Shown piece by piece: positions 6,099-7,282 of a DNA stretch of 7,282 nt. Position numbers and translations under genes: made by a program. Within the stretch, counting starts at the first letter, position 1. Each line of letters begins with the position of its first letter. This DNA is from Deltaproteobacteria bacterium (GTDB taxonomy: Bacteria > Desulfobacterota > DSM-4660 > Desulfatiglandales > Desulfatiglandaceae): the NCBI GenBank assembly GCA_019314425.1, contig JAFCZI010000143.1, positions 6,300-13,581 of the forward strand, read 5' to 3'. The notes under the pieces were generated by a model, which was given only the letters and a program-made list of their open reading frames with translations, searched no databases and was not told the DNA's origin.

Positions 6099-6643
6099 GT
6101 TGTCGGAGAGAAGCGATGGGTGAAGGGGACCGTGAACATCCTGGCCGAACAGAACCCGATGCCCCTCGATTTCTGTTGTGTAAACCATAGACCCGGGAGA
6201 GTGGCCCGACCAGTGATGTGCTGTAATTCGGCCGTCTCCCACTGAAATGGTCTGCCGATCTTTTTCGACTTTCACATCGACGGGAAGCGGTTGCATCCGT
6301 GATCCATACCATGAGGCGGCGGTCACCTCACTATCCCCACGTTCCAGATAGACGGCATCTAAAGCGTGACTGACAATCTGGCTACCCGTATTCCTATTCG
6401 AACCGCTTCAGCGCCGCCCGTATGATCAAAATGACAGTGGGTCAAAAGTAAATATTCCACATCAGCTTTTCCCGCTAAATGTTTGTCAATATTTAGTTTT
6501 AATGACTCATGTCCACCGCCGCAACCCGCATCGATAAGCACCGCTTTTCCCCCGAAACGTACCAGGTAAACAGCGGCATCATCTGAGTTGGTAAACCCGG
6601 GCCCGCCAACCTGCCAGAGATTGGCAAGATTTTTTGCTTCCAT
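6099..6643 (-). pseudogene. Metallo-beta-lactamase-fold hydrolase, frameshifted and 3'-truncated
   Basis: An MBL-fold metal hydrolase of unknown substrate. The start is taken at ATG 6643 (MEAKNLANLWQVGGPG) because a G-rich AGGGGG lies 6 nt upstream; an in-frame ATG at 6649 is the alternative. Residues 64-76 read YLLLTHCHFDHTG, the zinc-binding HxHxDH motif (His69, His71, Asp73, His74). About 10 residues later, near 6405, one base is missing. The next frame continues GSQIVSHALDAVYLERGDSE, then TAASWYGSRMQPLPVDV, GHSPGSMV (third metal His) and VLFGQDVHGPLHPSLLSDN. Just after SLLSDN, at about 6096-6105, the sequence becomes the antisense of the ald 3' end. The last 40-50 residues, with the usual final metal-binding His, are therefore missing. 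It lies downstream of hgcB in the same direction but is separated from it by the MITE. Family call firm, inactivity likely. Confidence 0.8.
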
Positions 6644-6653
6644 TATCATCCCC

Positions 6654-6803
6654 CTGGGAGGTTGTCCGAGAATAGCAATTTTGTTCAAAATCAAGGAATA
6701 CTTGAAAAAATAACCACAGGCATATAGTTGATATTCCGAGGATTATTTTTTTTGAGTACGACGAAGAGTTTGGAAAAAAGGGCATTCTCGGACAGCCTCC
6801 TAG
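6654..6803. mobile_element. 150-bp MITE-like element with 20-bp terminal inverted repeats
   Basis: The ends are CTGGGAGGTTGTCCGAGAAT (6654-6673) and the reverse complement of CTAGGAGGCTGTCCGAGAAT (6784-6803), matching at 18 of 20 positions. The interior is also imperfectly self-complementary: TACTTGAAAAAATAACC on the left pairs in large part with a minus-strand TACTCAAAAAAAATAATCC on the right. The whole element could therefore fold as one long hairpin centred near 6728. No transposase gene is inside and no clear target-site duplication is visible. It separates hgcB from the MBL remnant, and its outer end supplies the hgcB stop codon. If transcribed from hgcAB, the hairpin could act as an RNA stabiliser or terminator. 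Confidence 0.7.
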
Positions 6804-7132
6804 CAGCACCCCGGGCTACCGGACCCACCCACTGCACTACTGTCATCGGTTTCAATAACACAGCAACATGACGACCCATCCCGTCCCAGGGCCGAATTAA
6901 TAACGGCTGCGGCACATCCCACGCCCGCCTTTACGGTCACAGCTTCGGTGGGGCAATTTCGAGAACAGGCCCCGCACTCCATACACTGGTCCCGGTTTTC
7001 AATCCCGGCGCAACCGTTATTCATACTCAGGACCTCGTGTGGACAAACCATCAAGCACATGCCGCACCCAACGCATTTCTCCTGATCGAGCGCTAACGTG
7101 ACCACATCCCTGAGATATATAAAATTAGACAT
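6800..7132 (-). CDS. hgcB: Mercury methylation ferredoxin HgcB
   Basis: A 110-residue dicluster ferredoxin. The two [4Fe-4S] motifs are C20VGCGMCLMVCP and C50MECGACSRNCP. These are followed by GVGC73AAAVINSALG, with Cys73 at the position conserved in HgcB. The tail has Cys89-Cys90-Cys91 and ends in the vicinal pair Cys109-Cys110. The CMECGAC motif, the lone cysteine after the second cluster and the C-terminal CC are the recalled marks that separate HgcB from ordinary ferredoxins. HgcB passes electrons to the HgcA corrinoid so that methyl-Co(III) can be regenerated, and its C-terminal cysteine pair is thought to handle Hg(II). The ATG at 7132 has TGAGG 7-8 nt upstream and lies 12 nt after the hgcA stop, so the pair is co-transcribed. 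The tail is longer than in the roughly 95-residue reference form. The stop TAG is part of the adjoining MITE end. Confidence 0.88.
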   Translation of the reverse strand: MSNFIYLRDVVTLALDQEKCVGCGMCLMVCPHEVLSMNNGCAGIENRDQCMECGACSRNCPTEAVTVKAGVGCAAAVINSALGRDGSSCCCVIETDDSSAVGGSGSPGCC

Positions 7133-7144
7133 TCTAAAACCTCA

Positions 7145-7282
7145 TTAAGCCACAAAAAGAGCGGTTATCCATAAGATTAAACCTGCCCCACCTCCCGCGA
7201 TCTCAAAGGGCACCGCCCACTTCATCTCTTTTCTGACCCCCGAAAGAGACGTATAGGTGGAAGCACCCGTAAAGTTCATGGC
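7145..7282 (-). CDS. hgcA: Mercury methylation corrinoid protein HgcA, C-terminal 45 codons
   Basis: On the minus strand the window edge falls inside a gene whose end reads AMNFTGASTYTSLSGVRKEM, then KWAVPFEIAGGGAGLILWIT and ALFVA, with TAA at 7145-7147. The NFTGASTYTSLSGVRKEM loop followed by a final TM helix is what I recall at the end of the membrane domain of HgcA. HgcA is a membrane-anchored corrinoid protein that transfers a methyl group to Hg(II). Immediate linkage to hgcB (12 nt) strongly supports this. The diagnostic cap-helix motif N(V/I)WCA(A/G)GK lies outside the window and cannot be checked here. A related CdhD-like corrinoid protein is the alternative. The visible part is undamaged, and this reading frame has no other interruption. 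Confidence 0.75.
   Translation of the reverse strand, partial: AMNFTGASTYTSLSGVRKEMKWAVPFEIAGGGAGLILWITALFVA

Noticed and set aside
1..7282. CRISPR array, tRNA or rRNA genes
   Set aside because: No regularly spaced direct repeats and no cloverleaf or rRNA-like segments were seen on either strand.

Overview
The window looks like chromosomal DNA of a sulfate-reducing or related member of the Desulfobacterota, most likely the order Desulfobacterales. This is inferred from gene content recalled from memory, not from a search. The clues are a mercury-methylation gene pair (hgcA 3' end plus complete hgcB), a zinc-ribbon/kinase/FGE plus FHA plus VWA signalling cluster typical of deltaproteobacteria, a livM relic whose N-terminal wording matches that group, and short repeats reminiscent of those genomes. 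Three things stand out: the hgcAB pair, a hairpin-like MITE butted exactly against the end of hgcB, and an unusually high density of broken genes.

Layout. 1-981 (+): 3' part of a gene with an AAA-ATPase-like region and a C-terminal PD-(D/E)XK nuclease domain, cut by the window edge. 971-2571 (+): three successive gene ghosts. They are a zinc-ribbon/(kinase deleted)/TM/FGE-sulfatase protein broken by frameshifts and an amber codon, the C-terminal half of an FHA domain, and a secreted VWA protein that loses its frame. 2620-2964 (-): an intact YqfO/NIF3-insert-like small protein. 3083-3241 (-): relic of livM, a branched-chain amino acid permease. 3275-3646 (-): intact DUF1992/DnaJC28-like gene with a good sigma70-type promoter. 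An inverted pair of short degenerate repeats (about 2974-3005 and 3811-3846) brackets the livM relic and DUF1992 gene.

3924-6095 (+): a two-gene operon, alanine racemase then alanine dehydrogenase, 14 nt apart. It would convert D-alanine to L-alanine to pyruvate, ammonia and NADH. Both carry a lesion. alr lacks about 17 residues in frame, including the conserved GYADG tyrosine. ald has one extra A in an A7 run, directly at the codon for catalytic Arg15. 6099-6643 (-): metallo-beta-lactamase-fold hydrolase with one frameshift, losing its 3' end at a junction with the end of ald. 6654-6803: 150-bp MITE-like element. 6800-7132 (-): hgcB. 7145-7282 (-): C-terminal 45 codons of hgcA.

Working together: hgcA and hgcB are 12 nt apart and clearly one transcription unit. 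The MBL gene downstream may once have been in it but is now separated by the MITE. hgcB, DUF1992 and the YqfO-like gene are intact, while at least five neighbours are damaged. Some indels (A7 in ald, T7 in livM) lie in homopolymers and could be sequencing errors. The internal deletions, domain losses and junctions cannot be explained that way and suggest real decay. No tRNA, rRNA or CRISPR array was seen.
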